Shown: piece by piece, positions 22,361 to 34,314 of the stretch
Numbering within the stretch: the first letter of the stretch is position 1
How the letters are laid out: every line of letters starts with the position of its first letter
From: Humulus lupulus
Taxonomy: Eukaryota > Streptophyta > Magnoliopsida > Rosales > Cannabaceae
Assembly (NCBI RefSeq): GCF_963169125.1
Contig: NC_084795.1
Coordinates: 130,551,701 to 130,615,700 of the forward strand
Length of the DNA stretch: 64,000 nucleotides
Direction of reading: 5' to 3'
The notes under the pieces: generated by a model
Databases searched by the model: none
What the model was told of the DNA's origin: nothing
Seen by the model: only the letters and a program-made list of their open reading frames with translations
Made by a program: the position numbers and the translations under genes

Positions 22361-24218
22361 TGTTGGGGTTTTATGCCCTAATTAAAACCCAATTCTTTGT
22401 AATCTAATTTTATTATCAATAAAAGAATAAAAATCATTTTTTTGACTTGGTCAATCACTTTCCTCACATGTTTTATTTTCATGATTATTTGTTTAATATA
22501 AACTTCTATTAAATCCCAAGCATAGAGTTAATCGCACTTATAGTGACATAATCATAGTGGAATATAAATATGATTATATGTTCAAATATAAGTTAGTCCT
22601 AAGATTAGTCAGTGCACATGATTTAGATTGACTTTCCAATCTACGATATGATCTACTTACACATTGTAGTGTTAGGTTCTTTCTAGAACATTAGCAAAGC
22701 AGATATGATCAGATTATTTGTTACATCGGACTGGACCGATATTGATATTTGATAGGATAAGTAAACATACTGTTAATATCTATTCTAGTCATATCATATA
22801 GTTGACCATAGGTCAATTCAATCTCAATTTTGAGTGGTTACTATTCTAACTGATTTGTATTATTTGAGTTATTTGACTTATTCGTTACCAGCTTACCCTA
22901 CGGACTAGCCCAGACTTACATCTTGGGAACTCGGTAGTATAATTGAGTGGGATTGTTAATCATAGATATGAACATCTATAGCTTTTGATGAAGAAGTGAA
23001 ACGGTGGTTTCCTTTTGGTTTGGTTCAAGGTGCTAAATGATAGAGATCTCATTTCAATAGTTAATATTAGTTTAACTAAATATCATTTACAAGGAACTAA
23101 GTGTTTTAAGGATAAAATACAATGAGGGGTAAAATGGTATTTTAGTCACATCTCATTGTAGACCGTCTATAGAGGATTGAGTGACAATTATGGTTATAAC
23201 AATGGATAATTAATAACGTATCTATATTTCTTATAGAGCGTTCTATGAATTCAAGAGTGCAATTCTGAGTCTTTAGTGGAGTCACGAGAAATTAATAAGT
23301 TAGTAAATTTATTTGTTAAATTTATGATAATTTATTGGAACTTGATTTCATAGGCCCATGGTCCCTGCTGTACCTTGGATAAAATCATCTACATAGTCTC
23401 AATTAATTGATTTAATTATCAATTAGTATTATCAAAGTTGACCATGTCAATTTTGGATAGTTTCACAGAGTTATGTAATTTAGAGAAGAAAAAAAAATTA
23501 GGACAGATTTATTAATTAAGATAAATTAGTATCTAAATTAATAAATAAGTTTAAATCAATGTTCAAATTATAAATAATTAATTTGATAAATGATTTAAAT
23601 AATTATTTAATTAATTAAATCAATAGAAAATAATACAGGCCTTGATTTTAAGTCTAATGGGCCTATAATTAAATGGGGAATTTCATGGGCCTAAAGCCCA
23701 TGAGAATTTCGACCTAATGGCTAATATTATCTATTATTTTATTGATTTTTTAATTAAAATAAATGACCTAATTGAGTCTATAAAAGGAGAGTTGAAAATA
23801 CATGTTTTTGAGAAGATTAGAAGATCGAGTCTTGATGCTCTAGGTTTTAGATTCTCTCTACGGCATAAGTCATTTTCTAAGCCTCAATATTCTTTTCTCT
23901 TCGCCTTCTCTCTGTATTTATCTCATGTGTTGAGAATTTCCCACTCTAGTCTAGGTAATTCTAAGGATACTTTAGAAAACTGTGAAGAGATTGAAGATTG
24001 GTTCAGTTTCTTGGTGATACCCTGCGACAGAAAGGATACAAGGGTTAGAGAAACTGAAGGGATGACTCATTCATTCCGCTGCATATAATGTAAGTGTTCT
24101 TATCATTATTTTTGTTTAAATTCAATTTTAGAAACATGTTCTAGGTTGTCTCATATTAATTTATTTAGTATAAAATGTACATGAAAATAAACAAGATCTT
24201 GTGTAAGTTTTCCCAACA
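22361..24218 (+). repeat. Copia 5' LTR
   Basis: 1858 bp, beginning TGTTGGGGTTTTATGCCC and ending TTTTCCCAACA, so the termini are inverted repeats (TGTTGGG/CCCAACA). A TATAAAAG promoter box lies at about 23779, and downstream sequence is AT-rich. It aligns along its length with 44367-46206 with many substitutions and small indels, so the insertion is not recent. No primer-binding site of the usual TGGTATCAGAGC kind follows the LTR, so that site is lost or unrecognisable. Confidence 0.85.
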
Positions 24219-25424
24219 ACTAGCCTCAAAGTTTTTGGTAATCTTTATTTTCATGCACGAACATGGTAAAATTAAATTTTTTTATGTCTTGAGTAATTGA
24301 ATGGATTTCATGATTTTTATGATGTATATTGAATTTTATGTGATTATTAGCATATTTGAGTTATTTTGTTGTGTTTTCTTTGCAAATAATTTTTATATAA
24401 ATGTTTTATTTGATATAAAACATGGTAAAAATTATTTAGAAAATATTTTGGGGTTGAAAAATTACACAAATTTTGCCCAAAAAAGTCCAGTGGCCACGAC
24501 CAGAACACGATTTTTGCCCAGAATGGTCGCGTGGCCGCGGCCACCACTTTCACTGACTGCGGCCTGCAATACATTTTTTCTTAAAATTTGATTTTTGAAT
24601 GGATTAATACAAAAATATCTGATCTTTACTATTATTTAAAAATATCTTTTTTGAAATACGATATTTTTGTTGTTTGATATTTTAAAAATAGATATTTTCT
24701 ACGAAGATTCAAATTCAAATTTAAAAATAGGTTAACTTATTAATTTTAAATATTTTAATATATTAAAATATTAGAATTAAGTTATCAGATATTTAAGATA
24801 TTTTTTAATACTTGATATATATTTTTTTAAATATGATATTTTAAGATATTAATATTTGATTATTCTATGGATTTTAATATTTATATTATTTGAAATTTGA
24901 AAATTTGTTGACTATATATTTTTATAGATATTTGAATTTGTTTAACTCTTTAAGACATTTTTTCAAAAACAACAGATGATATTTGTTTTAAAAATTTATA
25001 ACTCGGTAAATTTTTAAAAATATCACGTTTTTCAAACCAATTAATAAAATATTTTTTAAATAAATAGGATTTAAAATAACTTGGCTAATTGTTGATAAAT
25101 CTGATTTAAATTAAATTAATATTTTTTAAATTAACTTAAACCAAGTTGATTGTTTATAAATGAAATTTAAATGAATTTTTGTTAATTATTGATAAATTTT
25201 ATTTAAATTGACTTATTTTTGTAAAAATTTAATTAATTCGAATTTTGGATAAACTCTAGAAAATTAATTGTGGTATTTTTGCAAATGAAATACATTGTGA
25301 TATTTTTGCATAAAATTCATAGAATTGTTCATATAGTAACATGATTTGGCCCATCCAATTATAACATGTCTTTTTGCACTATATGTGGTATTTTTGCAAT
25401 TGGGCTTAGATGCATATAGTGGCC
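24219..25424 (+). other. Copia leader, left part
   Basis: AT-rich, without credible coding sequence. A GC-rich island at about 24486-24566 contains the perfect 12-bp palindrome TGGCCGCGGCCA and a GTGGCCACG dyad. From 25260 a GTGGTATTTTTGCAA motif recurs about three times. The leader continues at 39523 after element B: the junction CATATAG/TGGCC/CATATG is restored if B and one TGGCC are removed. Confidence 0.65.
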
Positions 25425-26203
25425 TGTACGCCCTGAATATCCGCACGTACTTTGTCGAGCTAGGAAAGGGCCATAACTGTTCGGCCACGTGTCCACCGTT
25501 CATCTGGAGTTGTTTGGTACGGTTCCCTAAAAAAATAGCTCGAGCTGATGGATGGTTTAGCTGCTCGGCACTTGGAACCATCGTGTCGACATAGTATAGT
25601 AGGCACGAGCTAGCACCACATTAAGCTCGTGGCACATTAGAAGCCTGACATACCACCAGATCTTATTAAAGTCAGCCACGCAATATAAACGTGCATATAC
25701 CAGACATCACGTGTCTGTTCTATTCCCAAATTCTCGAATACGCAATATAAACGTGCGTAATTAGACATCCCACAACTGATTTGGGCCATGCGGCCAATTA
25801 CCCATCTTTACCTATTGATTAGACCACACTTCACTGTAAGGGTTAGGAATTAATCCTTGGTGTCACATGAATGACATGATGGGTGAAGAGGTCATGGGAT
25901 GACCCCAGCACTTACCCAGGGATCATTCCCCTATAAATACCATGACTCTGGGAAGGGTTGGGGGTTGGATTCTTCTTGTAAAGCAAATACTTTTTAAGAA
26001 ATAGTAAGAATAGATCAATAATATTGACTGGTGGACTAGGGGGATTTTAACCTCCGAACCACCTAAAAAAGGAGTGACCGTCTTTCTTTGCAATTAGTTT
26101 CCACATTCTCGATTATTATCATTTCATATTACGATTTATCAATCAGTACTAATCCATCATATTTGTTCATATAATTTACTGTTGGTGAAAAACCGCGTCA
26201 ACA
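25425..26203 (+). repeat. Element B LTR1 (extra upstream copy)
   Basis: 779 bp, from TGTACGCCCTGAATATCC to CCGCGTCAACA. A CCCCTATAAATACC promoter box lies near 25930. It is clearly the same family as LTR2 and LTR3, with scattered substitutions (about one in twenty by eye in the part I compared). Its left flank TGGCC matches the right flank of LTR3, not any sequence next to LTR2. Confidence 0.9.
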
Positions 26204-26328
26204 GTTTGGTGCTTTCATTGAGAGTTGAACTCAAGACCTCCCACTTAATAAATGGGTGCTCTAACCAAATCAGTACTAATCCATCCTATTTGTTCATATA
26301 ATTTACTGTTGGCGAAAAACCGCGTCAA
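26204..26328 (+). other. LTR-LTR junction containing a 61-nt primer-tRNA copy plus LTR tail
   Basis: After LTR1 the strand reads GTT, then 26207-26267 is the complement of the 3' 61 nt of a tRNA: TGG (CCA end), acceptor complement 26211-26217, T-arm 26218-26234 (stem TTGAG/CTCAA, 7-nt loop giving TTCAACT in the RNA), 5-nt variable loop, anticodon arm 26240-26256, D-stem half 26258-26261 and part of the D-loop. Its first 18 nt are identical to the PBS at 27112-27129. Next, 26268-26328 repeats the last 61 bp of the LTR minus its final CA, and LTR2 begins directly. The apparent anticodon is ATT, but the body recalls a plant tRNA-Thr(AGU); that identity is from memory and unverified. Confidence 0.8.
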
Positions 26329-27108
26329 TGTACACCCTGAATATCCGCACGTACATTGTCGAGCTAGGAAAGGGCCGTAACCGACCGGCCACGTGTCCAC
26401 CATTCATCCGGAGCTGTTTGGTACAGTCCCCAAAAAAAATAGCTCGAGCTAATGGATGGTTTAGCTTCTCAGCACTTGGAACCATCGTGTCGACATAGTA
26501 TAGCAGGCACGAGCTAGCACCACATTAAGCTCATGGCACATCAGAAGCCTGACGTACCACTGGATCTTTATAAAGTCAGCCACGCAATATAAACGTGCAT
26601 ATACCAGACATCACGTGTCTGTTCTATTCCTGAATTCTTAGATATGCAATATAAACATGCGTAATCAGACATCCCACACCTGATTTGGGCCATGCGGCCC
26701 ATTACCCATCTTTACCTATTGATTAGACCACACTTCACTTTAAGGGTTAGGAATTAATCCTTGGTGTCACATGAATGACATGATGGGTGAAGAGGTCACG
26801 GGATGACCCCAACACTTACCCAGGGATCATTCCCCTATAAATACCAAGACTCTGTGAAGGGTTAGGGGTTTGATTCTTCTTGTAAAGCAAATACTTTGTA
26901 AGAAATATTAAGAATATATCAATAATATTGACTGGTGGACTAGGGGGATTTTAACTTCTGAACCACCTAAAAAAGGAGTGACCATATTTCTTTGTAATTA
27001 GTTTCGACATTCTCGATTATTATCATTTTCATATTACGGTTTATCAATCAATACTAATCCATCCTATTTGTTCATATAATTTACTGTTCGCGAAAAACCG
27101 CGTCAACA
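26329..27108 (+). repeat. Element B LTR2 (functional 5' LTR position)
   Basis: 780 bp, TGTACACCCTGAATATCC to CCGCGTCAACA. The promoter box CCCCTATAAATACC lies near 26832. It is immediately followed by the PBS and gag, so it holds the normal 5' LTR position. Nearly identical in length to LTR1 (779) and to LTR3 without its nested insertion (about 780). Confidence 0.92.
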
Positions 27109-27132
27109 GTTTGGTGCTTTCATTGAGAGGGT
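27109..27132 (+). promoter_or_regulatory. Primer-binding site of element B
   Basis: TGGTGCTTTCATTGAGAG at 27112-27129 follows the LTR by three bases. It is the complement of the last 18 nt of the tRNA whose longer copy is found at 26207-26267. Element C uses the same site with one change (TGGTGTTTTCATTGAGAG on its strand, 58067-58084). Confidence 0.85.
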
Positions 27133-27162
27133 TTAGATTAGTGCTATCGCAAAAACTTGATC

Positions 27163-29404
27163 ATGGTGGTTACTCGTTCGAGGCATGGTAACGAGGCAGA
27201 TCAACATGATGGGCAGGATAGTCGGCCCAGACCCAGTCGGTCGGTTAGAACCTCAACCCCGAGTTCTGCGTCCATGTCGCACCATAACCAAGAAACTATG
27301 TTTGAGGAGTTTCCTAGAGCCCATCAGCAAGTCAGCCAGTCAGTTAGAAATTCAACTCCAAGTTTGGATCCACTGTTGAACACACCCAGGAGAGCTTGTG
27401 GCAACTCGTGGAGGAGGTCCGGGGAAAGCTCGGGCAGACAACCTGCTCCTGCCAGCCCTACCGTGCCGCAGTCAGATCGCCGGTCGCAGGAAGCTGGAGG
27501 TGGTTGGATAGAGCGACCGCGAGCTAGTTTGATCCGACCAGACGGGACAAGGATTGCTTCACCAGTTAGGCCTCCCCCTTCGCTGATAAGATACCCATCC
27601 CCTCCTCATCCTGCTCGAGATATTCCTGCACACGGGAACAGCAGAAGGAATCCTCCTCCCGCTGTTCCTGCCCATCGCCCGTGAGCGCACGGAAATGTCC
27701 CGGATCCTCACCCTTGACAGCAGGCTCTAAGCTTTTCCAATGGGAGTTATTGGACCGAGAGCCACCGAAGTGTCAGATCCGATGGAGACCTACACAATCA
27801 TCTAAGTTTGGCACAAAGCCCTCGGGCCGCCTTGAGGACCGACCTTCGAGATCGCCTCAACTCGCAGAGGGGGGATTCGACCAGAAATGAAAGTCATACT
27901 CGCCGAAAGGATGGTCCTTCCGAAATACGTGACAATGGGAATATCCCTCCAAACCAAGCTTAAGCTTGGAGGGACAATAACCCGCCTAACACGTACAATG
28001 GAACGGGAGCTGTTGAACAGCCCTAGAACAACCAGGGGATCAAGGACCAGACCCTCAAAAGGTTAGCTCAGATAGAGGAGCTACTGAAGAAAATCTTATC
28101 AGAAAAGGGCAAAGACGAATATGACTCGGGAGACGAGCTCAAGGTCTTTGCCCCCAACATCACAGCCACGACATACCCGCCGGGTTCCGAATGCCCCATC
28201 TATCCAAATTTGATGGGGACGGGGACCCGTTGGATCACTTGAGGAAGTTCAATACCCTGATGATGGCCCATAATATCGGCCCCGAGCTGAGATGCCTGAT
28301 ATTCCCTTCGACTTTGATCAGGCCAGCTAGGCAGTGGTTCAAGCAGTGTAAGAAACAGTCGATCAACTCGTGGAAGAATTTCTCTGCCGATTTCAAGAGG
28401 GCATTCCGAGCCTCTCAAGCGGCTTGCGTCAAAGCAGAGACCCTGGCGAACATGAAGCAACAGCCCGGGGAACCCTTAAAAGCTTATCTGAGCCAGTTCG
28501 CAAATGTTGCGGTCCGAGCTAGGGACGCGGATGACAGTTCCAAACTCATGGTTATGAGAACTGGAATCCTTGATGGTGGCGGGCTGTGGAAAGAAATCCA
28601 CAGGAAAGGTGTTAGCACTGTGGATGAATTCTTGAATAAGGCCCAGGAATGGATAAACTTGGAGAAAGCACGAGCATCGGTCGTGGGAACCAGCCATATC
28701 CCTGACCAGCCAGATGAGCAGAAACGGACGTCATGAAAATGACTCAGACAGTTGCCCAGAATAACAAAGGGGGTGGAGGCAAGAGAAAGGGGAACGGCGA
28801 GGGCGGCCAGCACGGTCCAAAGAAGAACAAGCCCATGGAAAAGTTCAAGTCGGTCTATGCAGTTTATACCAAACTCACAATCACTAGGGAGCACATTTTC
28901 CTAGCAAATTCTGTCTGCCTTCCCTGGAAAAAGCCAGGGCCCTTGAAAAATCAGAAGGCCAAGAGAGACCCTTCCAAATTCTGTCGATTCCACAACGACA
29001 TCGGTCACAACACAGATGATTGTAGGCATTTGAAGGACGAGATCGAGACACTCATCAGAGCCGGACCTCTGGCTCAGTATGCGCAGAATCGAGTCCCTAC
29101 CAGTCTGCAAGCTCCGGAGGCTCCCATAAACCAGCCCGGGGCCCGGGTGAATCAGGATACCCCTCCTCCCATAATAGGGGGAGAGATAAACACCATCTCT
29201 GGAGGCCCTCATCTGGAAGGCACGAGCAGAGGTGCCCAGAAGAGGTACATCAATGAACTGAGGTCTCATAACGGAGTTGAGTTTATCCCGAAGCAGCATC
29301 TACCTAAACAGCAGCAATTGGAGAGGCAACCAATCAATTTTACCGAAGAGGACGCTAGTCATGTCCAGTTCCCACACAAGGATCCTCTAGTCATAATTGC
29401 CTAG
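27163..29404 (+). pseudogene. Element B gag, broken
   Basis: The start ATG at 27163 opens MVVTRSRHGNEADQ and a Pro/Ser-rich, Arg-rich N-terminal region that stops at 27682. The conserved gag core lies at 28185-28730: MPHLSKFDGDGDPLDHLR, WFKQCKKQSINSW, FKRAFRASQ and the LKAYLSQFANV block. A Lys/Gly-rich linker and a zinc-knuckle-like CRFHNDIGHNTDDC follow in another frame (28733-29404). Frameshifts lie near 28185 and 28733, with stops between. From 28733 the frame runs on into protease without further shift. Gag would form the particle and bind RNA in an intact relative; this copy cannot make a full-length protein. Confidence 0.85.
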
Positions 29405-32400
29405 CTCGCCAATCGGAGAGTTAGGAGAATACTAGTTGATAATGGGAGTTCGATGAACCTGCTGTTCCGGTCCACGCTATAAAAAATGGGGTTGTCCGTA
29501 GCCGAGCTAAAGGCCACCTTCGTGATGTTGTATGGGTTTTCTGGCGAAGGGTTAGTAGCGATAGGAACGATCTAATTAGTAATAACCTTGGGTGAGGGAC
29601 CATGAACTATTTCCAAACTCCTCGAGTTTGTGGTCATCGATTGTCCTGCTGCGTACAATTCAATTTTGGGTCGACCTACGTTGATGGAATTCGAAGCCAT
29701 AACTTTTGTACGCCACCTTGTAGTCAAATTCCCCTCCTCTATGGGGATATGTACAGTCCGAGGCAATCAGCTCGCTGCCAGGGAGTTCTATAGCATTTCC
29801 ACGAAGGGAAAGTCACAACCTGGGCAGCAGACGATGGCCATTTAGGGCGAGAACGCGGAATCTCAGGAAGTAAGATCTGATCGTGGGATAGAAAAACCTT
29901 AGAACGTTGATGGCGCAGGTACCACCTTGAGTGATGATATCGGCCCAAGAATAGGTGAAGATAGATCCGAGCTCCAGGCCATCGAAGAGCTCGAAAAGGT
30001 GAACATCGATCCTAAAGACCCTTCGAGGGTGGTTAGGCTCAGGAAAAACCTTAGTATTGGGAGAAAGGCGGAGCTGCTGAAATTTCTACAAGAAAATCTG
30101 GACGTGTTCGCCTAGTCTCATGAAGACATGATAGGAATTAGCCCAAGCATCATCATGGATACCCTTAACTTGTATAAGAACATGCCAGCGAAGTCCCAGA
30201 AATAGAGGCTCCTGGGCACGACCCGAGCTGCGACCCTAGAAGAGGAAGTAGCTCGACTTTTAAAATGCGGCTTTATTAGCGAGGAAAAATACCCGATCTA
30301 GGTCGCCAATCTTGTTTTGATCCCGAAGCCCAATGGAAACTGGCAAACCTGCATCAACTTTTCTGATTTGAATAAAGCATGCCCCAATGATTGCTTCCCT
30401 TTGCCGAGAATTGACCAATTGGTGGATGCCACTGCGGGGCACGAGCTCATGTCCTTCATGGATGCGTACTCGGGTTATAACCAGATTGCTATGAATCCTG
30501 CAGACCAGGAGCATACTAGCTTCATGACTCCAACCAACGTTTATTGTTGTAAGGTCATGCCCTTCGGGCTGAAGAATGCAGTAGCTACATATCAGAGATT
30601 GGTCAACAGAATGTTCGCTAATCAGATCTGGAAAAACATGGATGTGTATGTTGACAACATGTTTGTCAAGTCAAAAACTACCGATAACCATGTTCCCAAT
30701 CTGAAGGAATGTTTTGAGATCTTGAGGAAGTATGGTATGAGGCTGAATCCCCAAAATTGTACATTCGGGGTGGCATCAGGAAAATTTCTAGGGTTCATAG
30801 TCAACACTAGAGGGATAGAGGCGAACCCCGACAAAATCAGATCACTGGTCGAGATGGCGCCGCCCAGGTCACGAAAGGATGTCGAAAGTCTAACAGGATG
30901 ATTGGCAGCCCTTAATCGGTTTATTTCTAAGTTAACTGAAAAATGTTTGGCATTCTACAACCTGCTCCGGGGGAATAAAAAATTTGAATGGAACGAGGAA
31001 TGTGAGTGAGCCTTCCTCGATCTAAAAGCACATTTAGCCGAGCCGCCAGTGTTGTCTAAAGCAACGGTAGAAGAGCCTCTTTTTCTTTACTTATATATTA
31101 CGGAAGATGCGGCTAGTGCTGTGCTAGTCAGAGAAGAGGTTCGTGTTCAAAAGTCGGTCTATTACATTAGCAAAAGACTTCTCGGAGCTAAATCAGGGTA
31201 TCCTTTAATAGAAAAGATGGTTTTCTGCCTTATCACGGCCTCCAGAAAGCTGAGGTCGTACTTCCAATCCCATTCAATCCATGTCATGACCGATCAACCT
31301 TTAAGGAAGGTACTTCAGAAACCTGAGGCATCAGGGCGTCTATTGAAATGGGCTATTGAGCTCAGCCAATTCGAAATGTTGTATGTCCCATGGACTGCAA
31401 TCAAAAGCCAAGCTCTGGCTGATTTCATGGCTGAATGCACTGGATTCCAAGAGGAACCTATGGGAGAACTGGTGTAAGCCATGTGGAGAGTTTTGTGGAT
31501 GGTTCATCTAATGAGAACGGGTCCGGAGCTGGAATCATTATGATATCCCCAGAGGGGCATTGTTTCCACTCCGCATTGTGGTTCGGGTTCAAGGTGTCCA
31601 ACAACGAGGCAGAGTACGAAGCTTTATTGGCTGGGCTTACAGTGGCTAAGGAGTTGAACACCAAGGTCTTCCAGTGCTACAGCGACTCCTAATTCATGGT
31701 AAACCAAGTATTAGGGGAATACCAAGTGTGAGGAGCCAAGATGGCGGCCTACCTGGCCAAGGTGAAGACAAAGCTGTCTGATTTTGAATATAGCCAAGTC
31801 AAGCAGATCCCTCATGAGCAAAATGCCAATGCGGATGCTCTGGCAAAACTCGCCACCTCCAGGGAGGCCGAAACCTTGAGCCTAATGCCGGTGGAATTCT
31901 TGGAAAGGCCAAGCGTGGAGGAGACTACAAGAGAGGTCGAGATGATCGATGCCAGGCCAACCTGGATGACTCCCATAGTCGAATACCTTACTGCAGGAAA
32001 GTTACCTGAAAAGCAAAACGACGCGAGGAGGATACATTACCAAGCTCCGAGGTATACAATCGTAGACGAGACATTGTACTGACGTGGTTTGTCTTTGCCT
32101 CTTCTGCGATGTGTTCTACCAGATGAGGCCAAGACTATTCTGCAGGAGGTGCATGAAGGCTTTTCTGGGGATCACGCTGGGGGGCAAAACCTGGCCTTAA
32201 AGATTTTAAGGCAAGGATATTATTGGCCCACTCTATCAAAGGATTCGATTTCCTACGTCCGAAGGTGTGACAAGTGCCAGCGGTTTGCCACGATCGCTTG
32301 AGCTCAACCAGTCGAGCTAAAGATGATCTCGTCCCCGTGGTCATTCGCGGTCTAGGGAATTGATTTAATTGGAGCTCTGCCCATGGGAAAAGGAGGAGTA

Positions 32401-33198
32401 CATTATGCAGTAGTGGCCATTGATTATTTCATGAAGTGGGCGAAAGTAGAACCCTTGGCAACAATAACGTCGAAGAAAGTCCTCGACTTCGTAGTCAAGA
32501 ATATCGTTTGCCGGTTCGGACTACCAAGGAAGATCGTATCGGAAAATGGAACCCAGTTTGACAGCGATCTCTTCAACGAATTATGTGGAAGGCACGACAT
32601 AATTAAGAGTTTCTCTTCAGTGGCCTACCCACAGGCTAATGGACAGGTCGAGGCTGTAAATAAGACGCTCAAGGCGAGCCTTAAGAAGAGGCTGGACAAA
32701 GCTAAGGGAGTTTGGCCTGAACAGCTCCCCCAGGTGCTATGGGCATACCGGACCTCACACCGAACTTCGACGGGGCATACTCCTTTCTCCCTGACTTTTA
32801 GAAGTAAGGTCGTCCTTCCTATCGAAACAAAGATAGCTACGCACAGAGTCCGGGCGTTCAGCCAAGAGCAGAACGATAAATTGCTCAGCGTGTCCCTCGA
32901 CCTAATTGACGAAAAATGAGAAACTTCATAGCTACAACTCGCGCATTATCAACAAAAAATTACTCGTTATTTTAACTTAAGGGTCAAGAGACGCATCTTT
33001 AACTTAGGCAACCTGGTGCTCCGAAGACTCTTTTTAGCCGGGAAGGATCCCAAGGACGGAGCTTTGGGACCGAACTGGGAAGGACCATATCAAATAATAG
33101 AGGTTATGAAGGAAGGGACCTTTAAACTAGCTCGGCTTAATGGAGAAACAGTCCCACAGACATGGAACGTTGTACACCTAAAGAAATATTATCAATAG
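29405..33198 (+). pseudogene. Element B pol (protease, RT, RNase H, second RNase H, integrase), broken
   Basis: Protease carries LVDNGSSMNLLF and LYGFSGEG. RT carries LVLIPKPNGNWQTCI and GYNQIAMNPADQEHT, with the active site at 30647-30658 changed to YVDN. RNase H shows LYLYITEDAASAVLV. A second RNase H (FVDGSSNENGSGAG, NNEAEYEALLAGL, ADALAKLA) is diagnostic of the Tat lineage. Integrase has the HAGGQN...CDKCQR finger, GIDLIG, then SENGTQF where the catalytic Asp (32542-32544) is Glu, and GQVEAVNK. The protein ends at VHLKKYYQ. By my count there are about eighteen in-frame stops but only one frameshift (near 31480). Many stops fit TGG-to-TAG, CGA-to-TGA or CAA-to-TAA changes. Non-functional. 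Confidence 0.9.
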
Positions 33199-34314
33199 TC
33201 GTACTTTTGTAAGGCTTAATTATAAAAGCCACCCCTTTTTTATTAAAAAATGAGAAGTATATTTCTTATATCGTTGTATGTTTCCGTGTGCGTGTGGATT
33301 TGAAAGAGCGTGTCCAAAGTAATCGAGAAAGTTCTCTTTCTGATTACTTGGGGGGCATATACCCCGAGAAGAAGGTAAAAGCTTGGAAGTTAGTGAAAAA
33401 AGATTGACCAGTGTTTTTCCTAAAAAAACACAAGGCATCAATCATACTAACGCGAACTAAGTTTTAAATTAAAATCCTAGATACAACCAGGTAAAAACTT
33501 GAAAGTTAGTGAAAAATGATTGACCAGTGTTTTTTTTTAGGAAAAACACAAGGCATCAATCATACTAACGCGAACTAAGTTTTAAATTAAAATCCTGGAT
33601 ACGACCAGGTAAAAACTTGGAAGTTAGTGAAAAATGATTGACCAGTGGCATCAATCATACTAACGCGAATTAAGTTTTAAATTAAAATCCTGGATACGAC
33701 CAGGTAAAAACTTGGAAGTTAGTGAAAAATGATTGACCAATGTTTTTCCTAAAAAACACAAGGCATCAATCATACTAACGCGAACTAAGTTTTAAATTAA
33801 AATCATGGATACGACAAGGTAAAAACTTGGAAGTTAGTGAAAAATGATTGACCAATGTTTTTCCTAAAAAACACAAGACATCAATCATACTAACGCGAAC
33901 TAAGTTTTAAATTAAAATCCTGGATACGACCAGGTAAAAACTTGGAAGTTAGTGAAAAATGATTGACCAGTGTTTTTCCTAAAAAAAACACAAGGCATCA
34001 ATCATACTAACGTGAACTAAGTTTTGAGTTAAAACCCTGGATACAACCAGATCCGAGGCCTGGCGTTTAACAAGTAAGATGTAGATCAGAACCAATTATG
34101 GTCACGACCAAAGTCTAGATGTCTATCTCGACCTAAAAGTCTCTTCCCTTAGCTTTGGAAGAACGAGTTATAGGCATATATAAAATATATATAATCAAAA
34201 TCAAGGACTATGTGAAAAATAGATATTTAGAAGTACAGACGAATAGTCTCGAGGAAAATAACCTCATGTCAAGCCAAAAATCGCAGGTTACAAAAAAAGA
34301 AAGAAAGAGGTTAT
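33199..34314 (+). other. Element B 3' region between integrase and antisense gene
   Basis: No gene on either strand. It holds a GGGGGGCATATACCCCGAG stretch near 33350, the six-copy tandem repeat (33374-34050), and AT-rich sequence to the end of the antisense gene. Confidence 0.6.
33374..34050 (+). repeat. Six-copy tandem repeat, about 116-bp unit
   Basis: Units start at 33374, 33490, 33608, 33703, 33818 and 33933, each at GGTAAAAACTTGG or a variant, and run to about 34050. Five units are 115-118 bp; the third is 95 bp because GTTTTTCCTAAAAAACACAAG is missing. Each unit has a conserved core TTGACCAGTG...GGCATCAATCATACTAACGCG. Tandem repeats in the 3' untranslated part are common in Tat-lineage elements and can seed satellites. 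Confidence 0.9.

Noticed and set aside
26207..26267. Possible tRNA gene on the minus strand
   Set aside because: The 5' third of the tRNA (acceptor 5' strand and D-arm 5' half) is absent and the segment sits exactly at an LTR-PBS junction. It is a reverse-transcribed primer fragment, not a gene.
33374..34050. CRISPR-like array
   Set aside because: The units are about 116-bp tandem repeats without distinct spacers, inside a plant retrotransposon.
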